A DNA stretch of 64,000 nucleotides, from positions 124,001 to 188,000 of the forward strand of contig CAWBRU010000011.1 of NCBI GenBank assembly GCA_963791325.1, written 5' to 3'. The stretch is from JBEVJK01 sp963791325 (GTDB lineage: Bacteria > Pseudomonadota > Alphaproteobacteria > Rhizobiales > Rhizobiaceae). Below the pieces are notes generated by a model, which ran no database searches, was not told the origin of the DNA, and saw nothing but the letters and a program-made list of their open reading frames with translations. Below are positions 56,313 to 64,000 of the stretch, piece after piece. Numbering within the stretch: the stretch's first letter is position 1; every line of letters starts with the position of its first letter. The position numbers and the translations under genes are program-made.

Positions 56313-56866
56313 GGCTCCAGCTCGACGTCCCAGTAGAGGTAGTCCATCCAGCTTTCGTGCAGATAGTTGGGCGGAAAGCGCTTGCCGTTGTTGTGCAGGT
56401 CGTGAACGGTCGGCTGGTATGGCTTCTGCAGCGGCCACATCTTCGCCTTCGCCGGCAGCAACCCGCCCTTCCTCAGGTTGCACGGCGAGCAGGCGGCGAC
56501 GACATTGTCCCAGGTGGTGGCGCCGCCGCAGCGCCGCGGCACGACGTGGTCGAACGTCAGATCTTCGCCGGCGCCGCAATACTGGCACTGGAAGCGATCA
56601 CGCAGGAAGACGTTGAACCGGGTGAAGGCCGGATGGCGCGACTGCTTGACGTAGGTCTTCAGGCTGACCACGCTGGGCAGCTTCATCGAAAAGGTCGGCG
56701 AGGAGACGAAATGCTCGTATTCGGCGACGATGTGGACGCGGTCGAGAAACACAGCCTTGATGGCGTCCTGCCACGACCAGAGCGACAGCGGGTAGTAGCT
56801 CAGCGGGCGGTAATCTGCGTTGAGCACGAGCGCTGGCAGCCCATCCGGCGACACTGCGATCGTCAC
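56309..56866 (-). CDS. HNH endonuclease
   Basis: The 185-aa protein has an N-terminal half conserved in this group (LVLNADYRPLSYYPLSLWSW, CDS start inferred just before) and a C-terminal HNH nuclease: zinc Cys in FQCQYCGAGEDLTFDHVVP and SPCNLRKGG, with the catalytic His in FDHVVPR. The GTG start at 56866 is chosen because GGAGG precedes it at good distance; earlier in-frame starts lie in non-coding sequence. This chromosomal type is widespread in Alphaproteobacteria and is not tied to a mobile element here. Confidence 0.9.
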   Translation of the reverse strand: MTIAVSPDGLPALVLNADYRPLSYYPLSLWSWQDAIKAVFLDRVHIVAEYEHFVSSPTFSMKLPSVVSLKTYVKQSRHPAFTRFNVFLRDRFQCQYCGAGEDLTFDHVVPRRCGGATTWDNVVAACSPCNLRKGGLLPAKAKMWPLQKPYQPTVHDLHNNGKRFPPNYLHESWMDYLYWDVELEP

Positions 56867-56994
56867 GTCGAACCACCTCCTTCGCCCCGAACCGGTCGGC
56901 GCGGATAGTGTAAGCCTGAGGTGACAGCAATGTGAAGCCGCCTCAACGCCGCCAGAGCCGGCAAAGCACCCTGGTTTTACGGCTTTTTTCGGCC

Positions 56995-57636
56995 CTATCC
57001 TATGGGCAGCGCTTCGCGGCCTTTCCAGCTGCGGTAATAGGCCCAGAACAGGCGCGAGGCGATGCCCCGCCAGGGGCGCCATGATTCGGCCAGCGCGGCG
57101 AGGGCCTTGGCCGGCGGCCGCGCCGGCAGGCCGAGCGCGTGCGCGACCGCGCTTTGCAGCGCCACGTCGCCGGCCGGAAACACGTCGGGATGGCCGGCCG
57201 CGAACAGCAGATAGCACTCGGCCGTCCACGGCCCGATGCCGGGCAGCGCCGTCAGCGCTGCCATCGCTTCCTCGGGCTCGAGCGTGCAGAGCCGCTCGAG
57301 ATCGAGGCCGCCGGCGACCGCGGCGGCCGCCGCGGCGAGCGCCCGCTCCTTGGCCGCCGAGAGGCCCGCGCGACGATAAACCGCAGGATCGGCCGCGAGC
57401 AGCGCTTCGGCCGTCAGCGGATCGACCAGAGCGCCGAACCGGGCAAAGATCGCCTCCGCGCTCGCCCGGCTAACCTGCTGGGAGACGATGATCGAGGCAA
57501 GGCTGGCAAAACCGGGCGGCGAAAGCCTGAGCGGCAGGGCGCCTGCTGCGGCGCGCACGGCGGCCAGGCGCGGATCGAGCGCGCACAGCGCCTCGAGGCC
57601 TGCCTCGATGTCGGCCAGGTTCCGGATCGGCTGCAT
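56995..57636 (-). CDS. DNA-3-methyladenine glycosylase II (AlkA-like)
   Basis: HhH-GPD base-excision glycosylase of 213 aa that removes alkylated purines. The helix-hairpin-helix LTALPGIGPWTAECYLLFAA is followed by the catalytic Asp in DVFPAGDVALQSAV. There is no Fe-S cluster Cys set. The start at 57636 (MQPIRNLADIEAG) is chosen for length and family fit. It is divergent from gluQ. Confidence 0.92.
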   Translation of the reverse strand: MQPIRNLADIEAGLEALCALDPRLAAVRAAAGALPLRLSPPGFASLASIIVSQQVSRASAEAIFARFGALVDPLTAEALLAADPAVYRRAGLSAAKERALAAAAAAVAGGLDLERLCTLEPEEAMAALTALPGIGPWTAECYLLFAAGHPDVFPAGDVALQSAVAHALGLPARPPAKALAALAESWRPWRGIASRLFWAYYRSWKGREALPIG

Positions 57637-57710
57637 CGGCTCCCTTGTCGGCTGCGGCCGGGCAACGTAGCAATCGCGGCAAGTGCCGTACAACCCGGAT
57701 CCTGTCCGAG

Positions 57711-58586
57711 ATGAGCCAGCCGACCTTCCGGTTCGCGCCCAGCCCGAATGGCGCGCTGCACCTCGGCCATGCCTTCTCCGCGCTGCTCAATCAGCAGCTG
57801 GCGCGGCAGGCGGATGCACGCCTGCTGCTGCGCCTGGAGGACATCGACCTTGTCCGCTGCACGCCGGCCTTGGCCAAAGCGCTGGTCGGCGACCTCGCCT
57901 GGCTGGGGATCGATTGGCACGGCCCGGTGCGGCGCCAGTCGGCGCATTTCGCCGACTATGCCGAGGCGCTGCGGCGGCTCAGCCGCGATGGCCTGGTCTA
58001 CCCGGCCTTCCTGAGCCGCGGCGAGGTCCGCAGCGTGATCGCCGAGGCGGAAGCCGCCGGCCGGCCCTGGCCGCGCGACCCGGACGGGGTGCCGCTCTAT
58101 CCGGGGTTCGACCGGACGCTGAGCAAACGCGAGCGGCGCCGCCGCATGGCGAGCGGCGAGGCGTTCGCCTGGCGGCTGGATTGCCAAGCCGCGATGGCTG
58201 GGCTCGCCGGCCCGTTGAGCTTCGCCGAGGCCGAGGACGAGACGCTGTCGGCGTGGCGCCGGGTCGCCGCCGATCCGGCCGCGTGGGGCGACGTCGTGCT
58301 CGCCCGCAAGGACGTGCCGACGAGCTATCACCTCGCCGTCGTCGTCGACGACGCGCTGCAGGGGGTGAGCCTTGTCGTGCGCGGCCGGGATCTGTTTGCC
58401 GCCACCGCCGTGCAGCGGCTCTTGCAGATGCATCTCGGCTTGCCCGAGCCGCGCTATTTTCACCATCGGCTGATCGTCGGGCCCGACGGCCGCAAGCTGT
58501 CGAAGAGCAATCGCGACACCGGGGTCGCCGCACTGCGCGCCGCCGGGCTGACGCCGGCGGACGTCAGGGCGAAGCTCCCGCTGTAG
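57711..58586 (+). CDS. gluQ: glutamyl-Q tRNA(Asp) synthetase
   Basis: Class I synthetase fragment (291 aa) that attaches glutamate to queuosine 34 of tRNA-Asp. The HIGH-type motif is FAPSPNGALHLGHAFSAL, the KMSKS-type motif is DGRKLSKSN, and the missing anticodon-binding domain is expected. The zinc-binding cysteines of the family are absent: the usual YPCFCSR and YPGTCR read YPAFLSR and YPGFDR. The start at 57711 is chosen for the direct signature. The queuosine precursor transporter yhhQ at 29 kb is a functional companion. Confidence 0.93.
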   Translation: MSQPTFRFAPSPNGALHLGHAFSALLNQQLARQADARLLLRLEDIDLVRCTPALAKALVGDLAWLGIDWHGPVRRQSAHFADYAEALRRLSRDGLVYPAFLSRGEVRSVIAEAEAAGRPWPRDPDGVPLYPGFDRTLSKRERRRRMASGEAFAWRLDCQAAMAGLAGPLSFAEAEDETLSAWRRVAADPAAWGDVVLARKDVPTSYHLAVVVDDALQGVSLVVRGRDLFAATAVQRLLQMHLGLPEPRYFHHRLIVGPDGRKLSKSNRDTGVAALRAAGLTPADVRAKLPL

Positions 58587-58703
58587 GCCGCGGCCGCGGG
58601 CGACGCTTCAGCGTCAGCAAAGCCGAGCATCGATCTTTTGCCTTTGCCAGCGGCGGACCGCGCCGCTAGACCGGGGCCCTGCGTTCCCGCTGCCCGGCCG
58701 CCG

Positions 58704-59633
58704 ATGTCTGCCTCGCCCGTCATTCCAGGTCTGTTCGTCGTGCTTTGGGCGACCGGCTTCATCGGCGCCCGCTATGCGATGCCGTGGGCCGAGCCGTTCA
58801 CCTTCCTTGCCCTGAGGTTCGCGCTGGCCTGCCTTCTGCTCGCCGCGATCCTGCCCTGGCTGCCGCGTCGGCGCAGCGGCCGGCGCGCCGCTCTCCAGGC
58901 GATGGCTTCGGGCGTGCTGATGCATGGCGTCTATCTCGGCGGCGTGTTCTGGGCGATCCGCCACGGCATGCCGGCCGGCATCTGCGCGCTGATCGTCGGG
59001 CTGCAGCCGCTGATCACCGCGCTGCTCGCCCGGCCCCTGCTCGGCGAGCGGGTGCGGCCGCGGCAATGGCTGGGCCTGGCGGTCGGCTTTGCCGGGGTGA
59101 TCGTGGTGCTGTCGCCCGGCTTCGGCATGCTGGGCAGCGGCATCTCCCCCGCCACCTCGGCCGCGGCGCTGGTGGCCGTCGCCGGCATGAGCCTCGGCAC
59201 CATCCTGCAGAAGCGCGTCGGCAGCGGCAGCGACATGATCACCGGCACCGTCTTCCAATATCTTGGCGCCGCGGTGCTGATGACGCTGCTGTCCTTGGCC
59301 ACCGAAACCGGCGCCGTCACCGTTAATGGCGAGCTCGTCTTCGCGCTCGCCTGGCTGGTGCTGGTGCTGTCGCTCGGCGCCATCCTGCTGTTGATGATGC
59401 TGATCCGGACGGGCGAGATATCGAAGGTGGCGTCGCTGTTCTATCTGGTGCCCGCAGTCACCGCGCTGATGGCCTGGCTGCTGTTCGGAGAATCGCTCTC
59501 TGTCGTGCAGATCGCCGGCATGGCGGTGACCACCCTGGGGGTGGCGCTGGCCTCGTCCGGCGGACCGGCGCGCGGCGCGGCTCAGGAGGACAGCGGGTCG
59601 GCCGCGCCCACCCGGGCGCGGGCCTCGAGATAG
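58704..59633 (+). CDS. EamA/DMT-family exporter
   Basis: Ten-helix metabolite exporter (309 aa): first EamA repeat from IPGLFVVLWATGFIGARYAM, second from TSAAALVAVAGMSLGTILQK, and FYLVPAVTALMAWLLFGE near the end, typical of RhaT/EamA proteins. Substrate unknown. Its C terminus overlaps the convergent BrkB gene by 52 bp, so its last 17 residues are encoded in antisense to that gene. Confidence 0.9.
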   Translation: MSASPVIPGLFVVLWATGFIGARYAMPWAEPFTFLALRFALACLLLAAILPWLPRRRSGRRAALQAMASGVLMHGVYLGGVFWAIRHGMPAGICALIVGLQPLITALLARPLLGERVRPRQWLGLAVGFAGVIVVLSPGFGMLGSGISPATSAAALVAVAGMSLGTILQKRVGSGSDMITGTVFQYLGAAVLMTLLSLATETGAVTVNGELVFALAWLVLVLSLGAILLLMMLIRTGEISKVASLFYLVPAVTALMAWLLFGESLSVVQIAGMAVTTLGVALASSGGPARGAAQEDSGSAAPTRARASR

Positions 59634-60451
59634 CGCTTGATGGCGGCGTTGAGTTCGCCGCCGACGATGAAGATCAGCGACATGATGTAGAGAAAGACCA
59701 CTGCGACCATGATCGAGGCGAGTCCCGCATAGGTGGTCACGTAATTGGAGAAATTGTCGAGGTAGGCGGCAAAGATCGTCGAGCCGGCCACCCAGCCGAT
59801 CAGGGTGAACAGGATCCCCGGAACGATGTCGACCAGCCGGCGCTTGCCGGCCGGCAGCCAGAAGTGCACGGCCACCAGCGCCAGCACGATGACGCCCGAG
59901 GCGATCACGAACCGCCAGAGCGTGATCGTGCCCATATAGGGATCGATCCAGTCGAACCGGGCCCGGGCAAAGCGCGCGATCAGCGGTGCCAGCACCAGGA
60001 GCAAGCTGATCGCCACGATGCTCAGCGTCGCGACGACGACGAACAATAGGCTCTGCAGGCGCCGATAGAAGATCGAGCGGGTCTCGGTCATCCGGTAGGC
60101 GCGGTTGAGCGAGGTGCGCAGCGCCTCGACGCCGTTGGAGGCGAAGAAGGCCGCCAGCACGAAGCCGAAGGTGAGCAGATCGCCGCGCTGGACGGTCAGC
60201 ACCCGCACGACCTCACGGGCGATCGGCGCGGCGATCTGCTCGGGCCAGGTATCGAACACCAGGTGGACGGCGGTCTCGGCGAAGCCGCCGGCGCCGAGGA
60301 AGCTGGCAAGGGTGGTGGCGAAGATCAGGAACGGAAACAGCGCCATCAGCGCGCTGATCGCCAGGTGGCTCGCCATCGACCAACCATCGTCGTCGTTGAA
60401 GTGGCCCAGCGCATCGGCAAGTACGCGCCGTGTCGCGACGATCCTGCGCAC
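59582..60451 (-). CDS. YihY/BrkB-family membrane protein
   Basis: About 289 aa with six helices and the family pattern FNDDDGWSMASHLAISALMALFP (its middle shown), FFASNGVEALRTSLNRAYR, and VVFLYIMSLIFIVGGELNA. Once called RNase BN or virulence factor BrkB; the real function is unclear. The start is uncertain: GTG 60451 follows AGGAGG, and a TTG at 60505 would add 18 residues. Confidence 0.87.
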   Translation of the reverse strand: MRRIVATRRVLADALGHFNDDDGWSMASHLAISALMALFPFLIFATTLASFLGAGGFAETAVHLVFDTWPEQIAAPIAREVVRVLTVQRGDLLTFGFVLAAFFASNGVEALRTSLNRAYRMTETRSIFYRRLQSLLFVVVATLSIVAISLLLVLAPLIARFARARFDWIDPYMGTITLWRFVIASGVIVLALVAVHFWLPAGKRRLVDIVPGILFTLIGWVAGSTIFAAYLDNFSNYVTTYAGLASIMVAVVFLYIMSLIFIVGGELNAAIKRYLEARARVGAADPLSS

Positions 60452-60531
60452 CCCGCCTCCTGGCGATTGTCTCCGTGCCGCGAATATGTGAAGGGATGGC
60501 GGCAATTGGCAAGCACTTGGAAATGCTCCGC

Positions 60532-60723
60532 ATGGCCATCGTCTTCAACATCCTTGCCATTGCCGTCATGGCCGCGGTGGTTATCGTGCTCCTGCGGGGC
60601 CTGGTCAATCTGATGCGCGGCGGCTCATCCAACACCTCCAACAAGCTGATGCAGTTGCGCGTGCTGCTGCAGTTCGTGGCCCTGGTCCTTATCCTGCTCG
60701 CCGTCTATTTCAACCGCCACTGA
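60532..60723 (+). CDS. HIG1-domain twin-transmembrane protein
   Basis: The 63-aa protein has two hydrophobic helices: AIVFNILAIAVMAAVVIVLL and LQFVALVLILLAVYF, joined by GLVNLMRGGSSNTSNKLMQLR. The conserved SNKLMQxRVLLQF motif identifies the HIG_1_N family (hypoxia-induced/respiratory supercomplex factors). It is likely to associate with respiratory complexes in the inner membrane. An ATG at 60523 is an alternative start. The adenosyltransferase gene follows 15 bp downstream. Confidence 0.88.
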   Translation: MAIVFNILAIAVMAAVVIVLLRGLVNLMRGGSSNTSNKLMQLRVLLQFVALVLILLAVYFNRH

Positions 60724-60738
60724 GGCCGCCCCCCGCCC

Positions 60739-61320
60739 ATGGTCCGTCTCAACAAAATCTATACGCGCACCGGCGACGACGGCACCACCGGGCTCGGCAA
60801 TGGCGAACGGCGGCTGAAATCCGATCTGCGGATCGAGGCCGGCGGCGCGGTCGACGAGGCCAATGCCTGCGTCGGGCTTGCCCGGCTTCACACGGCACAG
60901 GCCTATCCGGCGATCGATGCCATCCTGGAGCGGGTGCAGAACGATCTCTTCGACCTTGGCGCCGATCTGACCACGCCCGAGAGCGCCGAGCCGCTCGGCT
61001 TCGAGCCGCTGCGCGTCGTCGCCTCCCAGGTCGCCGGGCTCGAGCGCGACATCGATGCGCTCAACTCGGCGCTTCAGCCGCTGCGCTCCTTCGTCCTGCC
61101 GGCCGGCTCGCCGGCTTCGGCCGCGCTTCACCTCGCCCGCACCGTGGCCCGGCGGGCCGAGCGGGCGCTGGTGGCGCTCGGCGAAAACCGGGGCGAAATC
61201 GTCAATCCCGAGGCGGTGCGCTACCTCAACCGGCTGTCGGACCTGCTGTTCGTCGCTGCCCGGGCGGTCAATGACAATGGAAAGACCGACGTGTTATGGG
61301 TGCCGGGCAAAAACCGCTGA
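60739..61320 (+). CDS. cob(I)alamin adenosyltransferase, PduO type
   Basis: Transfers the adenosyl group of ATP to cobalamin (193 aa). The ATP-binding N terminus KIYTRTGDDGTTGLGNG and the active-site block TVARRAERALVALGENR, followed by VRYLNRLSDLLFVAARAVN, are the PduO signatures. It completes the B12 set in the window (CbtBA, CobST, MetH as user). Confidence 0.95.
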   Translation: MVRLNKIYTRTGDDGTTGLGNGERRLKSDLRIEAGGAVDEANACVGLARLHTAQAYPAIDAILERVQNDLFDLGADLTTPESAEPLGFEPLRVVASQVAGLERDIDALNSALQPLRSFVLPAGSPASAALHLARTVARRAERALVALGENRGEIVNPEAVRYLNRLSDLLFVAARAVNDNGKTDVLWVPGKNR

Positions 61321-61340
61321 GCTGAGGTGCCGAGACCGGC

Positions 61341-62111
61341 ATGTTCATCCCGCTTCATGACGCCAACAGCCTGAAGCACATCAAGATGCAATATGTCACG
61401 ATCGGCCTGATCGTGTTCGATGCCGTCATCTATCTGTTCACGGTGCTGCACGGTCAGGGCTTTGCCGAAGCGACGGCGGTATCGCTGGGCTACATCCCTG
61501 CCGTCGCCTTCGATCATGCCGAGCTGCCGCCCCAGCTGGAGCTGGTGCCGGAGAGCTTCACCTATCTGACCTATGCCTTTCTCCACTCCGACATCTTCCA
61601 TCTCGGCGGCAACATGCTGTTTCTGTGGGTGTTCGGCGACAATGTCGAGGACGCGCTCGGCCACATCCGCTTCCTCGTCTTCTATCTGCTTTGCGCGGCC
61701 GGCGGCGCGCTGCTTCATGGTCTGGTCGTGCCCAACTCGCAAATGCCGCTGATCGGCGCCTCAGGCGCGATCGCCGGCATCGTCACCGCCTATCTGGTGC
61801 TGCATCCGCGGGTGAAGATCTGGGTGCTGGCCTTCGGCCGCATTCCGCTGCGCATTCCCGCCTGGATCGCGATTCTAGCCTGGATCCTGTTCCAGTTCGG
61901 CATGATGCTGTTCGGCGACGAGGAGCAGATCTCCTGGGCTTGCCATGTCGGCGGCATCCTCACCGGCGCGGCGCTCGTGCTGATCCTCAAGCGGCACGGG
62001 GTGCCCGTGCTCGACCGCGAGATCGTCACCCCGCGCTCGGTCGCCGTCGAGCAGACGAGCGCGGTCGAGCCGCTGCCGGCGGCGCCGCTGCCGCGCTGGG
62101 GCCGCCGCTGA
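61341..62111 (+). CDS. rhomboid-family intramembrane serine protease
   Basis: Six-helix intramembrane protease (256 aa). The conserved HSDIFHLGGNMLFLWVFGDN in helix 2, the catalytic Ser in IGASGAIAGIV (GxSG), and the His in CHVGGILTGA are all present. It follows the adenosyltransferase by 20 bp and precedes etfB by 199 bp. Substrates are unknown. Confidence 0.94.
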   Translation: MFIPLHDANSLKHIKMQYVTIGLIVFDAVIYLFTVLHGQGFAEATAVSLGYIPAVAFDHAELPPQLELVPESFTYLTYAFLHSDIFHLGGNMLFLWVFGDNVEDALGHIRFLVFYLLCAAGGALLHGLVVPNSQMPLIGASGAIAGIVTAYLVLHPRVKIWVLAFGRIPLRIPAWIAILAWILFQFGMMLFGDEEQISWACHVGGILTGAALVLILKRHGVPVLDREIVTPRSVAVEQTSAVEPLPAAPLPRWGRR

Positions 62112-62143
62112 GCGACCCGCTGCCGCAGCGGCGTGCCCGCATA

Positions 62144-62172
62144 TTGACTGCACACCGCCCCGAAACTAGGGT
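62144..62172 (+). promoter_or_regulatory. candidate promoter upstream of etfB
   Basis: TTGACT, 17 bp, TAGGGT. A good -35 and a weak -10 in the 199-bp gap between the rhomboid gene and etfB, on the plus strand. Weak evidence on its own. Confidence 0.3.
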
Positions 62173-62310
62173 CCGGCCGCTTCGCTTGGCCCCCGAAGGG
62201 CCCAAAGCAACGCTTTTTTCGCCGGCCATGTCGGCAATCGACAAGCCGGGCGGCCAGGCCGCTGCTATAGCGCGCGCCGACGATCCCGTCAGAGAGGTGA
62301 AGGAACCCCG

Positions 62311-63063
62311 ATGAAAGTGCTGGTACCGGTCAAGCGGGTGGTGGATTACAACGTCAAGATCCGGGTCAAGTCCGACGGCTCGGGCGTCGAACTCGCCAAC
62401 GTCAAGATGTCGATGAACCCGTTCGACGAGATCGCCGTCGAGGAGGCGCTCCGGCTGCGCGAGGCCGGCAAGGCGACCGAGGTCATCGCCGTTTCGATCG
62501 GCCCGGCCCAGGCGCAGGAGACGCTGCGCACCGCGCTTGCCATGGGTGCCGACCGGGCGATCCTGGTCAAGACCGACGAGCAGACCGAGCCGCTCGGAGT
62601 GGCCAAGGTGCTGAAGGGGGTGGTCGAGGCGGAACAGCCCGGCCTGGTCATTCTCGGCAAGCAGGCGATCGACGACGACGCCAACCAGACCGGCCAGATG
62701 CTCGCTGCTCTGCTCAATTGGAGCCAGGGCACGTTTGCCTCCAAGATCGAGCTCGCCGGCGGCGACACCGCCAAGGTCACCCGTGAGGTCGACGGCGGAC
62801 TGCAGACGGTCGAACTGAAGCTGCCGGCGATCGTCACCACCGATCTGCGCTTGAACCAGCCGCGCTATCCGTCGCTGCCCAACATCATGAAGGCCAAGAA
62901 GAAGCCGATCGACGAGAAGACCGGGGCCGATTACGGCGTCGATTTGAAGCCGCGGCTCAAGGTGCTGAAGACCGAGGAGCCGGGCGGCCGCAAGGCGGGC
63001 GTCAAGGTCAAGAGCGTCGCCGAGCTGGTCGACAAACTGAAGAACGAAGCCGGCGTTCTCTAA
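62311..63063 (+). CDS. etfB: electron transfer flavoprotein subunit beta
   Basis: AMP-binding beta subunit of ETF (250 aa), passing electrons from acyl-CoA and other dehydrogenases to ETF:quinone oxidoreductase. It begins MKVLVPVKRVVDYNVKIRVK; MSMNPFDEIAVEEALRL, AMGADRAILVKTDE and LGKQAIDDDANQTGQMLAAL are conserved EtfB segments. AAGGAACCCC precedes the ATG. etfA begins 20 bp downstream. Confidence 0.97.
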   Translation: MKVLVPVKRVVDYNVKIRVKSDGSGVELANVKMSMNPFDEIAVEEALRLREAGKATEVIAVSIGPAQAQETLRTALAMGADRAILVKTDEQTEPLGVAKVLKGVVEAEQPGLVILGKQAIDDDANQTGQMLAALLNWSQGTFASKIELAGGDTAKVTREVDGGLQTVELKLPAIVTTDLRLNQPRYPSLPNIMKAKKKPIDEKTGADYGVDLKPRLKVLKTEEPGGRKAGVKVKSVAELVDKLKNEAGVL

Positions 63064-63083
63064 GGGATTTGAGGAGTTTTCCG

Positions 63084-64000
63084 ATGGCCATTCTGTTGAT
63101 TGCCGAGCATGACGACCAGTCGCTTTCCGACCAGACCGCCAAGGCGCTGACCGCGGCGCTGAAGATCGGTCCCGAGGTCGACATCCTGGTTGCCGGCAAG
63201 GACGCCAAGGCGGCCGCCGAGGCCGCCGCCAAGCTTGCCGGCGTGCGCAAGGTGCTGGTCGCCGACGCCGACATCCTGGCCGAGCGGCTGGCCGAGCCGC
63301 TTGCCGCGCTGATCGTGTCGCTGGCCGGCAACTACGACACCCTGGTCGCCGCTGCCACGTCGGCCGGCAAGAACGTGATGCCCCGGGTCGCTGCCCTGCT
63401 CGACGTGATGCAGGTCTCGGAGGTGATCGAGGTCGTCTCGCCCGACACCTTCAAGCGGCCGATCTATGCCGGCAACGCCATCCAGACGGTGCAGACCGGC
63501 GACGCCAAGCGCGTGGTGACGGTGCGCACCGCCGGCTTCCAGGCGGCGGCCGAAGGCGGCAACGCGCCGATCGAGACCGTCGGCGCGGCCGCCGACCCCG
63601 GCCTGTCGCGCTTCGTCGAGAACCGGCTGTCGGGCAGCGACCGCCCCGAGCTCACCTCGGCGCGCATCATCATCTCCGGCGGCCGGGCGCTCGGTTCCTC
63701 GGAAAAGTTCCAGGAGGTCATCCTGCCGGTCGCCGACAAGCTCGGTGCAGCGGTCGGCGCCAGCCGGGCCGCCGTCGATGCCGGCTATGCGCCGAACGAC
63801 TGGCAGGTCGGCCAGACCGGCAAGGTGGTCGCGCCCCAGCTCTACATCGCGGTCGGCATCTCCGGCGCCATCCAGCATCTCGCCGGGATGAAGGACTCCA
63901 AGGTGATCGTCGCCATCAACAAGGACGAGGAGGCACCGATCTTCCAGGTCGCCGATTACGGCCTGGTCGGGGATCTGTTCCAAGTGCTGCCGGAGCTCGA
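63084..64000 (+). CDS. etfA: electron transfer flavoprotein subunit alpha, 3' end outside window
   Basis: FAD-binding alpha subunit of ETF. The ATG at 63084 (MAILLIAEHDDQSLSDQ) follows GAGGAG. The frame is open through the end of the window, giving about 305 residues so far, close to full length. The C-terminal FAD domain is visible in IISGGRALGSSEKFQEVI, GASRAAVDAGYAPNDWQVGQ and GISGAIQHLAGMKDS. It is co-transcribed with etfB. Confidence 0.96.
   Translation, partial: MAILLIAEHDDQSLSDQTAKALTAALKIGPEVDILVAGKDAKAAAEAAAKLAGVRKVLVADADILAERLAEPLAALIVSLAGNYDTLVAAATSAGKNVMPRVAALLDVMQVSEVIEVVSPDTFKRPIYAGNAIQTVQTGDAKRVVTVRTAGFQAAAEGGNAPIETVGAAADPGLSRFVENRLSGSDRPELTSARIIISGGRALGSSEKFQEVILPVADKLGAAVGASRAAVDAGYAPNDWQVGQTGKVVAPQLYIAVGISGAIQHLAGMKDSKVIVAINKDEEAPIFQVADYGLVGDLFQVLPEL

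Noticed and set aside
56309..56866. HNH endonuclease as mobile or homing element
   Set aside because: It is a common stand-alone chromosomal family; no intron, intein or repeat boundary seen.
63060..63983. 307-aa open frame antisense to etfA
   Set aside because: Lies wholly opposite etfA, which has all family motifs.

Overview
The window is about 64 kb of GC-rich, densely packed bacterial chromosome. Gene content and order point to an alphaproteobacterium of the Hyphomicrobiales (Rhizobiales). Supporting signs are the BolA / J-domain / cobS-cobT neighbourhood, the hisC-tyrA-DUF2125 run, ftsEX with ydcF and plsC, hpt-cpdR, a SAM-II riboswitch before metX, CbtBA behind a cobalamin riboswitch, a CtrA-type box and rhizobial DUF families. 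There is no prophage, insertion sequence or CRISPR array, and most of the window is housekeeping sequence.

Layout. 1-9.1 kb: D,D-carboxypeptidase (cut by the window edge), COG0523 GTPase, L,D-transpeptidase and TusA, accA, xerD with a tiny upstream membrane protein, and an overlapping aroK-aroB-CBS-protein operon. 9.1-14.6 kb: BolA, J-domain protein, cobalt chelatase cobS-cobT, phytase-like esterase, small lipoprotein. 14.7-23.4 kb: a catabolic island with a RuBisCO-like protein (RLP), a four-carbon acid sugar kinase, a GntR regulator, a sugar ABC transporter with a DUF2291 lipoprotein, and an ApnO-like dehydrogenase. 23.5-28.9 kb: amidohydrolase, Gfo/Idh/MocA oxidoreductase and a sulfonate/nitrate-type ABC transporter. 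29-36 kb: yhhQ, rpmB, DUF3108, exporter, cupin, gloB, methyltransferase, DUF1194, a broken MFS transporter. 36-46.6 kb: metX-metW under a SAM-II riboswitch, hisC-tyrA, DUF2125, ChaC-like, plsC, ftsE-ftsX-ydcF, hpt-cpdR. 46.6-54.8 kb: LTA-synthase-like membrane sulfatase, cobalt transporter CbtBA with riboswitch, a phosphatase-like protein, metH. 55-64 kb: tRNA-Leu, DedA-like protein, DsbB, HNH endonuclease, AlkA-like glycosylase, gluQ, DMT exporter, BrkB, HIG1-like protein, cobalamin adenosyltransferase, rhomboid protease and etfB-etfA (etfA runs off the end).

Two themes link the genes. The first is cobalamin and methionine: cobalt uptake (CbtBA), cobalt insertion (CobST), adenosylation (PduO-type), B12-dependent MetH and the metXW route, with three different control elements visible (cobalamin riboswitch, SAM-II riboswitch, SahR-like palindrome). 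The second is the island at 14.7-23.4 kb. RLP plus four-carbon acid sugar kinase plus ApnO-like enzyme matches the lower part of D-apiose/D-apionate catabolism. Its two divergently placed transcription units carry the same 13-base box at nearly the same distance from their first genes.

Three genes (the RLP, the sugar-binding protein and an MFS transporter) are each split by a frameshift equivalent to one extra base. Two of the three lie in the island, so either it is decaying or the assembly has indel errors. This is the first thing to resolve.
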